64,000 bases of DNA from Algoriphagus halophilus (GTDB lineage: Bacteria > Bacteroidota > Bacteroidia > Cytophagales > Cyclobacteriaceae): positions 248,001-312,000 of the forward strand of contig NZ_FSRC01000002.1 in assembly GCF_900129785.1 (NCBI RefSeq), written 5' to 3'. A program made the position numbers and the translations under genes. This document shows positions 8,862 through 16,583 of the stretch, one piece after another. A model generated the notes under the pieces. That model worked only from the letters and a program-made list of their open reading frames with translations, was not told where the DNA came from and searched no databases. How positions within the stretch are numbered: the first letter of the stretch is position 1; the number at the start of each line of letters is the position of its first letter.

Positions 8862-8985
8862 GAATCATTTGGAATTCATCATTACACAAACCGCATCAGA
8901 AACCCTATAAAACACAAAAAGCCGATCAAAATTGATCGGCTTCGTAGTAGCGGGAACAGCGCTACAAACTTATCCTGATTTTCAG
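8862..8985. repeat. Middle copy (M): duplicated tRNA-fMet 3' end, terminator hairpin and flank
   Basis: The sequence left of and including tagtagcgggaacag (8946-8960) matches the downstream flank and 3' end of the intact initiator tRNA at 16100-16207. Shared pieces are ccgcaNcagaaaccct, aaacacaaaaag, a hairpin (8921-8940 here) and the last 12 bases of the tRNA (8948-8959). After base 8960 the similarity to the tRNA stops. This is the pattern left by integration at a tRNA 3' end, where the element end carries a copy of the tRNA tail. Confidence 0.7.
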
Positions 8986-9285
8986 CAACTTATAAGAAAA
9001 GAGGGACAAAAAGGGGGACAGGTTCATTTTGCTTTTACATTTTTAAATTTATTTAAATCGAACCATTTTGAACCTCTAAAAATGTAGCTCTATATGCTGT
9101 ATAAGCACTTTTCTTGTTTATGGTTTTTGAATGATCTTTTTTCTTTTTGATGTGAAATCAGAAAACGAACCTGTTTTAAGCAGGGTCAAAATCAGAAAAC
9201 GAACCTTTGAATTTCCTGCAATTTTGAAGGTATTTGAGCCGTCTCTGGATTGAATTCATTTGAAAGGATTAGAATCACTTTTCTC
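8986..9285. repeat. Boundary-repeat body shared with the left copy, with an internal direct repeat
   Basis: This continues the M block and is homologous in order to 1905-2110: gggacaggttcattttgctt near 9011, then tttaaatttatttaaat, then tataagcactttt near 9100. It also contains two copies of aaatcagaaaacgaacct (9155-9172 and 9189-9206), which the left copy lacks. No gene is supported here. Confidence 0.55.
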
Positions 9286-9341
9286 CCTCGTACAATTCGT
9301 ACGGTACGAGGGGTACGAGCCGTACGAGATGTACGAATTTT
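9286..9341. repeat. GTACGA array, left copy
   Basis: A 56-base sequence made of about five GTACGANNN units of 9-base period. It recurs at 9956-10011 with a single difference. The two copies flank the toxin-antitoxin pair as direct repeats. Confidence 0.85.
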
Positions 9342-9374
9342 AAAATCCCGAAAATATAAATCAGAAACAAATAA

Positions 9375-9400
9375 ATTACGGTGTATATTTACACCGTAAT
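9375..9400 (+). promoter_or_regulatory. Perfect palindromic operator upstream of parD-like antitoxin
   Basis: Two perfect 11-base arms (attacggtgta and its complement) are separated by tatt, ending 9 bases before the antitoxin ATG. Ribbon-helix-helix antitoxins of the ParD/CopG type bind such palindromes and repress their own operon, so this is the likely autoregulatory operator. Confidence 0.8.
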
Positions 9401-9409
9401 TACACAACT

Positions 9410-9646
9410 ATGGCACGTCAAACAATAACCGTTACAGAACCGAATGATCGCTGGTTGAAGCAGAAAATTGAGGAAAATGAATATGCTAGTAAAAGCGAAT
9501 TGATCAACGATTTGATTCGCCGTCAGCGAGAACAGGAATTAGATAGAATCTGGTTAAAAAATGAACTGATTAAGGGCGAGAAAAGTGGCCTTTCTACCAA
9601 GACAATGGCCGAAATTCTAAAGGAGGCTAAAAGGCGGGGAAAATAA
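9410..9646 (+). CDS. ParD/CopG-like ribbon-helix-helix antitoxin
   Basis: A 78-residue protein whose first 45 residues form a ribbon-helix-helix pattern (MARQTITVTEPNDRWLKQKI, then YASKSELINDLIRRQ). It continues with a charged C-terminal tail that would wrap the toxin. It is followed after 4 bases by a ParE-like toxin and preceded by a perfect palindrome suited to autorepression. Size, order and motifs fit a type II toxin-antitoxin system. The pair sits between two GTACGA arrays and may have moved as a cassette. Confidence 0.9.
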   Translation: MARQTITVTEPNDRWLKQKIEENEYASKSELINDLIRRQREQELDRIWLKNELIKGEKSGLSTKTMAEILKEAKRRGK

Positions 9647-9650
9647 GACC

Positions 9651-9923
9651 ATGACTTTTACACTTAGTCTTCAAGCAGAGGAAGACCTAATTCAAATTTA
9701 TCTCTATGGATTGGAAACGTTCGGCAAATTACAAGCCGAGCGATACTTCAACTCTTTGGAAAAAACTTTTGAGAGGATTGCTCAAAATCCTGAAATGTAC
9801 CCCATGGCAAATGATATCAGAACTGGCTACCGGTACTGTGTTCATAGCTCACACACTATCTACTTTACTTCAGAGGAGCAGTTTAACATCATTCGAATAA
9901 TTGGGAAACAAAAATTCACATGA
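9651..9923 (+). CDS. ParE/RelE-superfamily toxin
   Basis: A 90-residue toxin of the ParE group: LSLQAEEDLIQIYLYGLETFG at the N-terminus, a helical middle, and the C-terminal strand pattern YRYCVHSSHTIYFTSEEQFNIIRIIGKQ. ParE proteins poison DNA gyrase, whereas RelE relatives cleave mRNA. The sequence favours ParE, although the target cannot be proved. It is co-transcribed with the antitoxin and is intact, with no stop or frameshift. Confidence 0.9.
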   Translation: MTFTLSLQAEEDLIQIYLYGLETFGKLQAERYFNSLEKTFERIAQNPEMYPMANDIRTGYRYCVHSSHTIYFTSEEQFNIIRIIGKQKFT

Positions 9924-9955
9924 AACACCCCAATTAGCTATGAATCTCATTTCAG

Positions 9956-10011
9956 CCTCGTACAATTCGTACGGTACGAGGGGTACGAGCCGTACGAGGT
10001 GTACGAATTTT
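9956..10011. repeat. GTACGA array, right copy
   Basis: A 56-base direct repeat of 9286-9341 differing at one base (gaggt for gagat). It lies 33 bases after the toxin stop and directly before an Rhs fragment. Confidence 0.85.
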
Positions 10012-10040
10012 GGATTTTGGTATATAGGGAATTCAACCAC

Positions 10041-10508
10041 TCAGTTTTTCATGCTTCCTATCCAGTTGGTATGGCTGGACCAGTACCTCAACTGGTAAGT
10101 TTTGGGGGCCACATATTTCCCCAAAACTCCCAGTTCCACACTGTCCCCTTGTTGTACTTCCTGGCTTCTAGATGGGCCCAAAATCCTCCCTCTATCTGCA
10201 TTTAACCAAGCTGTGGCATACCCCGCTGGGGTTTTATTGTGCTCAGCAGCTCCTTGTCTCGACTCTCGGATGTTCTTGAAATATTTCTCCTCTTCTTCGG
10301 CATTTTCTGGTTCGATGGTAGCGATACGCATAGCCGAATTTGGAGCCCTGACCACTTGCCTGACATTTCCTAGATGATCCTTAATAAAGAATTCATACTG
10401 GAAAACAGAACTCTCCTTAGAAGCCCTACCTTCTTCATAGATAATATAGGAAAGGGAATTGTTCTCAACCGATAACAGAGTCGTAAAGTCTAGCTCTGTC
10501 CCTGACAC
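10041..10508 (-). pseudogene. Rhs fragment C (core segment only)
   Basis: The translated segment matches the Rhs core: FQYEFFIKDHLGNVRQVVRAP near residue 37, then ESRQGAAEHNKTPAGYATAW and ADRGRILGPSRSQEVQQGD. It parallels the first part of Rhs copy A (13900-14220) but is more diverged. It lacks the upstream YD repeats. After GKYVAPK (about 10100) the frame runs into unrelated sequence containing an imperfect palindrome (10062-10095), so no core end or tip is present. It is a gene fragment without its own start signal. Confidence 0.85.
10062..10095. repeat. Imperfect 34-base palindrome at the end of Rhs fragment C
   Basis: CCAGTTG at the left end pairs with CAACTGG at the right end, and an inner CTGG/CCAG pair closes the structure. 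It marks the point where Rhs homology ends. Confidence 0.5.
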
Positions 10509-10565
10509 GATTCACTTATATACCCATCCCCTGTATTTTCCAACAGTATTTTTAATCAAAAACAT

Positions 10566-10667
10566 TTACTTATGGAAGATTATTATCAATATTAAAATCA
10601 ATAAAAAAAGTAATGATAAACTTATCATCAATCTCCAACTAAACTTATTCCAAGGCATTAAAGGCAT
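10566..10667 (-). CDS. Possible 33-residue membrane peptide downstream of Rhs tip B
   Basis: A short frame starts at ATG 10667 and ends in TAA. It encodes MPLMPWNKFSW followed by a continuous hydrophobic helix of about 20 residues and a positively charged HK end. It lies 34 bases after the stop of Rhs tip B on the same strand, the place where an immunity gene would be expected. The region is very AT-rich, so a chance frame is quite possible. Confidence 0.25.
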   Translation of the reverse strand: MPLMPWNKFSWRLMISLSLLFLLILILIIIFHK

Positions 10668-11410
10668 TATTTTTTTAATTTAATTTGACATGTTTTATTA
10701 CTATTGATTGAAATTCATTGGTCCATCATTATATATAAATTCTGATGGAACATAAATAGGCAGAGGAAATGGCCAACGAATCAACTTCTCAAGATAAAAA
10801 GTTTCAAAAATACTCACTCCAATATTACCTATTGAAATTCTATTTTCAGGCTTTTGAAGCATTGGGAAATACTCCTGTAAATCTTTCCCCATATATGTTT
10901 CCCAGAAATTAAATGATGAACCTGGAATAGAATTCCAATCCTTATCAACCCAGAATGTATTGCCTCTTTTATCAGACATTTTAAAATAAGTGATGCCATC
11001 CAAGTCCTTGGTATTCCCCACATATCCATATCCTTTACCATTTTCTCTTGGTATTTCATTTGGAGCCACTTTTTGTTTCGGTTCCCTATTTCCTGAACAA
11101 CAATCTTTATTCCCTTGATTATTATCATTTTTCTTGATATCTGAAAGATAACCTCCATCTTCTGTATGGCTCCATACAAACCCGATATCTATTTCTTCAC
11201 CATACCCTCCTTTTACTGTCTGGCCATTATCCTCATCTTCCTGACTCATACTTTCACCAGATGTAGTAGTACTTCCTGCCACAGAATATGGCTCCATCCC
11301 ATCTGGGTCAATAAATCTGATAGGATTGTCAAAAGCGTAATTATAGGGAGAATGTCGAGTCATTTTTTCGGCCATCGGATCCAAAACGAACCATCTTCCA
11401 ATAGCCGGAT

Positions 11411-11483
11411 TCCCGATACGCTTCGCTATCGGGACAGGCTATACATCCTAGCTCCGAAATCATACCCACGATAGCAATCGGGG
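11411..11483. repeat. Two REP-like hairpins inside Rhs copy B
   Basis: Compared with the same site in copy A (about 13300-13370), copy B has two extra pieces. One is a hairpin with 8-base arms tcccgata/tatcggga (11411-11434). The other is a smaller one near 11465-11483 (cccacgatagcaatcgggg). They disrupt the [12 protein letters not shown] region. Confidence 0.6.
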
Positions 11484-11521
11484 TCACTCCCAAGTAGCCG
11501 TTTGCCTCCCACGCTGCATGC

Positions 11522-11573
11522 TGGCTCTTCGCTAAAATGATCCAAAGGGATCATTTCTTAACGCTAAACCCTC
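11522..11573. repeat. Hairpin insertion element, copy 1 (in Rhs B)
   Basis: It has a perfect palindrome with arms aaatgatcc/ggatcattt (11535-11556) between tggctcttcgct on one side and ttaacgct plus ccctc on the other. It interrupts the Rhs frame exactly after NPYLYNEG. The same element is at the same position in copy A. Confidence 0.75.
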
Positions 11574-11834
11574 ATTATAAAGATATGGATTCACTTTGAT
11601 ACCTGCATACTGATAGCCCAACCCAGAAAGTTCCACTCCCCAGGGGTCATAGTGGGTTTCCTGGACGATCAGAGGTCCTGTACTTAGGATTCTGAACTGG
11701 TCAAACCAGACATTGTCATCGGTCTCATTGACCAAGTAAGCTTCTATGTAGCCGTCTTTTTTGACCGCTATTTTCTGGATCAGTTCCTCATGTTTGTTCC
11801 TTGATTTTTTGGAAATGGTATCCTACGCTCAACC

Positions 11835-11885
11835 TGGCTCTTCACTCAAACAGTCCACTGGACTGTTTCTTTACGCTCAGCCCTC
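11835..11885. repeat. Hairpin insertion element, copy 3 (in Rhs B)
   Basis: It has arms aaacagtcc/ggactgttt (11848-11868) with the same borders as the other copies (tggctcttc on one side, ttacgctcagccctc on the other) but a different stem sequence. It interrupts the frame after LYEQ. An extra acgctcaacc half-border at 11825-11834 suggests a second, partial unit. Confidence 0.7.
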
Positions 11886-12124
11886 CTGTTCATACAGATT
11901 GCTATCTGCATCATATAGTGCATAGCCCATATATGCCTCTGGTACAGGTTTCTGTTGCAGCTCGGTGATCACCAAGGCTATCACATTGGCAATGGCGATT
12001 TCATTTGGAGAAGCTGCGAGATTTTGCCCATACTCGCCTAGTGTACGGATGATTTTCTGATCCAAGCCCGTTCTTACAAACGTCGCAGAACTAAGTCTTA
12101 ATTTCTTGAGGGAGGGGCCAGCCA

Positions 12125-12457
12125 TTAATCTAAACAGTTAAAATCAAGATTCATTTTATCCAACAATCTTTCCTCCCTATATATAAAAAAAATAGTACTA
12201 TTTTTAGCTTTAAATACTGAATCACCGATTATAATTTTCTCCCAAAAGGGATCATATTTATAGTCCGTAGGAAAATAGTATTTACCATTTCCTTTTTCGC
12301 TGTTGACCTCCAAAACCTTTTTACCTCTATCCCATTCATATACCTTTAAGTTTACAACTTTTCCAGAGAATTCTTTAGAGTTTTGTTCATTAATAAAATC
12401 ACAATAACTGCATGAACTAATCATTAGTATAGCATATACATATAATATTTTTTTCAT
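12125..12457 (-). CDS. Small lipoprotein, candidate immunity protein for Rhs tip A
   Basis: A 110-residue protein with a lipoprotein signal peptide (MKKILYVYAILMISSC, lipobox ISSC with Cys16) and a mature part rich in Lys, Glu and Tyr (GKYYFPTDYKYDPFWEKIIIGD). I do not recognise the family. It starts 6 bases after the stop of Rhs tip A on the same strand. That is where immunity genes of polymorphic toxins sit, and a membrane-attached lipoprotein would suit a toxin acting in the envelope. The stop overlaps the ATG of the next Rhs fragment. The function is inferred from position only. Confidence 0.6.
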   Translation of the reverse strand: MKKILYVYAILMISSCSYCDFINEQNSKEFSGKVVNLKVYEWDRGKKVLEVNSEKGNGKYYFPTDYKYDPFWEKIIIGDSVFKAKNSTIFFIYREERLLDKMNLDFNCLD

Positions 12458-12463
12458 TTTAAA

Positions 12464-14500
12464 TTATCTAAATAATTGTGATAAATTAAAGCTATAACTA
12501 ACTCCAGCACCAAAACTTGATTTAATAGGAAAAGTAGGACTTATTCCTAATGCAATAGAGTATCCAGATACCTGATTGAAAACAAGCTTTCCATTGTTGA
12601 GAGTAAAGGAGTGACTTATTGAGTAATTTGATGCTCCATAAAAAACAGATGGACCTGATAAATCTCTGTGTTGAAGAGGGCCATTCGAATTATATCTAGA
12701 AACTTTTCCTCCAACTCCTACATCTAGCCCAAGACCCAAAGAATATGTTAAATACGTTTCCGTTGTAAGCTTTCCTTCTTGGTTATACGCTCTAATTCGA
12801 TCTATTGAGAAGCTTGCTCCCCCGCCAGGTGTTAAACCATTCAAATAAATGCCTCCAGAGTTGAAGGCTGAAATATTCGAAGTTCTAATTTGAGTATAAT
12901 TAAATCCAATATTTCCAAATGTACTATTCGCAAGACCTTGAGCGTACCACCTATCTGCTGCCCTCCCCAGTACTCCTGGAAACGACCGCGGTGCAGTTAC
13001 AGTAAACTCCTCAAGATTAATATTTATACATTCAGGACAGTTATCTGCGCCTCCTTGATTGCCAGCTGAAGTCGATGGGTCGGAATTATCACTCCCTCCC
13101 TTCGCTTTCTTTTCGTCATCCTTCTTTCTACCGTCAGTTCCATGAACATTTCCATTTTCATCGACGTCCACGTAGCCATCGTACGTCATCCCCCCATTCG
13201 GCTCGATGGGTGCCATCCCATCTGGATCAATAAACCTCAGCGGATTATTGAAAGCATAATTATATGGAGAATGTCGTCGCATCTTCTCAGCCATCGGATC
13301 CGATACAAACCATCTTCCAATAGCAGGATCATACATCCTGGCTCCGAAATCATACAGGTTCACTCCCAAGTGGCCGTTTGCCTCCCACGCTGCATGCTGG
13401 CTCTTCGCTAAAATGATCCAAAGGGATCATTTCTTAACGCTCAACCCTCATTATAAAGATATGGATTCACTTTGATACCTGCATACTGATAGCCCAACCC
13501 AGAAAGTTCCACTCCCCAGGGGTCATAGTGGGTTTCCTGGACGATCAGAGGTCCTGTACTTAGGATTCTGAACTGGTCAAACCAGACATTGTCATCGGTC
13601 TCATTGACCAAGTAAGCTTCTATATAGCCGTCTTTTTTGACCGCCAGCTTTTGTATCAGTTCCTCGTGTTTGTTTCGTGCCTCTTTTGATAATACTACCT
13701 TGCCCTGTTCGTAAAGGACCGAATCAGAATCATAGAGAGCATAGCCCATATAGGCCTCCGGGGCAGGTTTTTGCTGGACTTCTGAGATTACCAAGGCAAT
13801 CACATTGGCATTGGCGATTTCATTAGGAGCAGTTGCCAAATTCTGACCATACTCGCCTAATGTTCGGATAATCTTTTGGTCCAATCCTGTTCGAACGAAA
13901 CTAGCCGGGCTTAGTCTGACTTTCTTAGGATCCACATACTTCCCAAAAATCCCTACCTCTACGCTGTCTCCCTGCTGAACTTCCTGACTTCGGGACGGCC
14001 CGAGTATCCTCCCCCGATCCGCATTGAGCCAGGCCGTCGCATACCCTCCAGGAGTCTTGTTGTGCTCACCCGCTCCCTGTCTGGATTCCCGGATATTGTC
14101 AAACAGCTCTTCCTCCTCCTCCGCTTTTTCCGGTTCCATTGTGGCGATCCTCATTGCAGAAACCGGAGCTCTCACTACCTGACGAACATTTCCCAGGTGG
14201 TCTTTGACGAAAAATTCGTATTGAAACGCTGAATTCTCATAGGCCGCGCGTCCTTCTTAATGCATGATATAGGACATCGTATTGGCTCCTGAATTGACTT
14301 TTTCAAACACAAATTCCCCCAAATAATCTAAGGTGGTTGTGGCCCCTTCTACATTTAACTGACGAACCTTCACTCCTTCCGCATTGTACCAATAGATGAG
14401 GCTTCTACCTGTCTCTGAGAAGACAATAGACTTGGGCAGGTTTAGATGATTGTAGGTAATGACAATGCTGTATTGATCATTTAAAAGTATTGAACCACTT
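12464..14500 (-). pseudogene. Rhs copy A (N-terminally truncated, broken; carries tip A)
   Basis: Homology begins near 14500 (VITYNHLNLPKSIVF) without the signal, long YD-repeat region or start of a real Rhs protein. A TAA at 14257-14259 falls in frame before EGRAA. The core continues through FQYEFFVKDHLGNVRQVVRAP to NPYLYNEG (13443), where a hairpin insertion stops it. It resumes with [19 protein letters not shown] and [20 protein letters not shown]. The tip that follows (about 250 residues, ending at 12464) has an acidic, low-complexity linker, a CPEC pair, and then a Gly-rich part with alternating beta pattern ([12 protein letters not shown]). I cannot name a toxin family. As it stands no full-length product can be made. 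Confidence 0.88.
13398..13449. repeat. Hairpin insertion element, copy 2 (in Rhs A)
   Basis: Nearly identical to the element at 11522-11573, with the palindrome at 13411-13432. It lies at the same codon of the Rhs core. On the Rhs strand it introduces a TGA directly after NEG. Confidence 0.75.
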
Positions 14501-14501
14501 T

Positions 14502-14558
14502 TTGACGCGATTTAACTATTGTGTCAATTATCGTGACGCTATTCTTCTTATTGCGTCA
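14502..14558 (+). promoter_or_regulatory. Operator-like TGACGC repeats upstream of the fic gene
   Basis: There is a perfect inverted repeat TGACGC-N13-GCGTCA at 14534-14558, and a second inverted pair TTGAC/GTCAA at 14502-14527. Both lie 40-100 bases before the ATG of the Fic gene, whose product starts with a winged-helix domain. Autoregulation by that domain is a reasonable inference. Confidence 0.55.
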
Positions 14559-14598
14559 TTTTTATGCTATTATTGTCGCGATACAAATGGGATTAAAA

Positions 14599-15975
14599 AT
14601 GGAAAATCGAGATGAGCTCCAACTGATTAAAGATATAATTGCATCATCTGATGGAATAGGAATAGAACAACTCCTTCGATTGCTCCCATTTCAAATTGAA
14701 AAGAGAGCGCTTCAACGACGACTAAAAAGCCTCATAGAAAAGAATCTGATTCTAAAAAAAGGTGAAGCTCGATCCACAAAGTATTATGCAAATGTCCCTG
14801 AACAAACCCATAATTCTGGAAAGATAAAATCAGAAAAGGAACTTCAATCGACCATTCCCCTTTCACAAGAAGGCAAAGACGTTTGGGCCTTGGTCTCACG
14901 TCCTGTAGCACAACGAAAACCTGTCGGATACGAACGAAGTTTCCTGGAAAATTACCGTCCCAACATCGACAGCTTTCTTAGCGGAGAAGAAAAACAAAAA
15001 CTGGCTGAATGGGGAAATACCAGGAATGGAGAACAGCCAGCAGGAACCTATGCCAGAGAAATATTAAATCGCCTTTTGATCGACCTATCTTGGAATTCAA
15101 GCAGACTGGAAGGGAACACCTATTCCTTGTTGGATACAGAGTTGTTAATCCACAACGGAAAAACCCCCTCGAACAAGTCTCCGATGGAAACCCAGATGAT
15201 TCTCAATCACAAGGAAGCTATCGAGTTTTTGGTAGAATCGTCTGATGGGGTGGGCTTCAATCGCTACACTTTTCTTAATCTCCATGCCCTGCTTTCAAAC
15301 AACCTGTTGCCAAATCCGGCTGCATCCGGCAAGCTTAGAACATTTGGCGTGGGAATCACCAATTCGGTATTTACTCCGTTGGGAATTCCGCAACTCATCG
15401 AAGAATCCTTTGACCTAATCCTGGAAAAGGTTAGCCAAATCGAAAATCCATTTGAGCAGGCTTTTTTTGTATTGATTCAACTTCCCTATCTCCAACCATT
15501 TGATGATGTCAATAAGCGAGTATCCAGATTGGCAGCCAATATTCCATTAAACAAACATAACCTTGCCCCTCTTTCATTTATAGATGTACCAGAAGAAAGC
15601 TATATCAAAGGAATGCTTGGCATTTATGAATTAAATCGCATCGAATTATTCAAGGATGTGTTTCTGTGGGCCTATGAGCGGTCTGCCTTAAGGTATGCGG
15701 CCATTCGTCAGTCTCTTGGCGAGCCGGATCCTTTCCGAATGAAATACCGGGAGGAAATACGCGGGATCGTCAGCCAAATCGTAAGCAATGCAATGGGAAA
15801 AGAAGAAGCATCCCTAGCAATAAAATCTGAAGTAAAAAAATTGCAAGAACCAGATAGATCCCGATTAGCTGAAGTAGTAGAAACTGAACTACTTGGATTA
15901 CATGAAGGAAATTTTGCACGGTATCGGATCAGACCTTCTGAATTTTCTGCTTGGAAAATGAAATGGGATTCCTAG
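14599..15975 (+). CDS. Fic family protein with N-terminal winged helix and degenerate active site
   Basis: A 458-residue protein from the ATG at 14599. Residues 1-65 form a winged-helix pattern (ALQRRLKSLIEKNLILKKGE). Next come a Fic N-terminal region and an inhibitory-helix motif SSRLEGN at 167-173, matching (S/T)xxxE(G/N). The Fic loop at 299-310 reads QPFDDVNKRVSR instead of HxFx(D/E)GNGRxxR. The catalytic His is Gln and the two Gly are Val and Lys, so AMP transfer is doubtful. The frame is open from 14521, but operator-like repeats occupy that stretch, favouring the later start. It lies beside the truncated Rhs copy A and the tRNA boundary. Confidence 0.88.
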   Translation: MENRDELQLIKDIIASSDGIGIEQLLRLLPFQIEKRALQRRLKSLIEKNLILKKGEARSTKYYANVPEQTHNSGKIKSEKELQSTIPLSQEGKDVWALVSRPVAQRKPVGYERSFLENYRPNIDSFLSGEEKQKLAEWGNTRNGEQPAGTYAREILNRLLIDLSWNSSRLEGNTYSLLDTELLIHNGKTPSNKSPMETQMILNHKEAIEFLVESSDGVGFNRYTFLNLHALLSNNLLPNPAASGKLRTFGVGITNSVFTPLGIPQLIEESFDLILEKVSQIENPFEQAFFVLIQLPYLQPFDDVNKRVSRLAANIPLNKHNLAPLSFIDVPEESYIKGMLGIYELNRIELFKDVFLWAYERSALRYAAIRQSLGEPDPFRMKYREEIRGIVSQIVSNAMGKEEASLAIKSEVKKLQEPDRSRLAEVVETELLGLHEGNFARYRIRPSEFSAWKMKWDS

Positions 15976-16057
15976 TTAGAAAAAAAAATAACGAAAACCA
16001 TATTAATACTCTCGCAAACTGCTTAATTCTTGGCTTCACTATGCTCTAAAACCTTAA

Positions 16058-16105
16058 AAAAGAAAAAGGGGACGAATTGGGGGACAGAATCGGGGACAAT
16101 TCGAA
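16058..16105. repeat. GGGGAC-containing short repeats near the tRNA flank
   Basis: Three ggggac units occur within 45 bases, inside an inverted CGAATTG/CAATTCG pair. A similar gggacaaaaagggggacagg stretch is in the M copy (9003-9022). Runs like this are often seen beside REP elements. No transposase gene is present here. Confidence 0.4.
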
Positions 16106-16160
16106 TCAAATGGAATTGACTCGAATTTACATACCGCAGCAGAAACCCTTTTAAACACAA

Positions 16161-16190
16161 AAAGTTGACCGTAAAACGATCAACTAATTG
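16161..16190 (-). terminator. Terminator of the initiator tRNA gene
   Basis: On the minus strand, directly after the tRNA 3' end, a stem (agttgatcg/cggtcaact) with an A/T loop is followed by TTTTTG. This is an intrinsic terminator. A hairpin at the same relative place exists in copy M (8921-8940). Confidence 0.8.
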
Positions 16191-16195
16191 TTTAG

Positions 16196-16268
<73 letters not shown>

Positions 16269-16583
16269 ATATATTTTTAAGCTTTTAAAGCTAATTTTTC
16301 TATTCTGAATCTGCCCTTGTGGCGAATTGTGATACAAAAGTAGTGGTTTAAATTTCAAATGCAAAATACCATACCAAAAAAAATTTGATTCAAGGCTAAC
16401 TTCCCTAATCTATCCAATTAAAAGAAAAAACAATTTGCGCTAAGCCCCTCAAGAGCAATCTGTTTAGCCATCCAGGAAAAACTTCTTTAAATCTTTTAAA
16501 AATCACCAAATTTTATTTTGCTGAAAACCCAAAAAGTCCTGTATTGTCTAAAAATCAAGTACCTTTGTGGAAAATTTCTCAGA
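16269..16583. promoter_or_regulatory. Intergenic region between tRNA and era, with a -7-like element
   Basis: These 315 AT-rich bases contain the promoter of the tRNA (minus) and that of era (plus). TACCTTTG at 16560-16567 fits the Bacteroidetes -7 consensus TAnnTTTG, 16 bases before the era ATG. A well-spaced -33 TTTG is not obvious. No gene is seen. Confidence 0.5.

Larger units (their letters stand above)
10701..12125 (-). pseudogene. Rhs copy B (broken; core middle, core end and tip B)
   Basis: Reading from 12125 downward, the pieces are a core middle (LRLSSATFVRTGLDQKIIR to LYEQ), a hairpin insertion, a second core piece (HEELIQK to NPYLYNEG), another hairpin insertion, two REP-like hairpins around 11411-11483, and the core end [20 protein letters not shown] (from 11384). 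The core end is followed by a roughly 190-residue variable tip ending at 10701. Frames change at every insertion. The tip has a CCSGN cysteine pair and no toxin family I recognise. The piece before residue LRLSS is missing; the fragment starts overlapping the stop of the lipoprotein gene. Confidence 0.85.

Noticed and set aside
9192..9407. Minus-strand ORF encoding TSRTARTPRTVRIVRGRK-like repeats
   Set aside because: The Val/Arg/Thr repeat is only the translation of the GTACGA array and overlaps the antitoxin operator.
9286..10011. GTACGA arrays as a CRISPR array
   Set aside because: The units are 9 bases with 3-base variable parts, with no 25-40 base repeats or spacers and no cas genes.
14521..14598. 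Upstream in-frame extension of the Fic protein giving a hydrophobic N-terminus
   Set aside because: The extension covers the operator-like repeats and would put a membrane-like stretch before a DNA-binding domain; ATG 14599 fits better.
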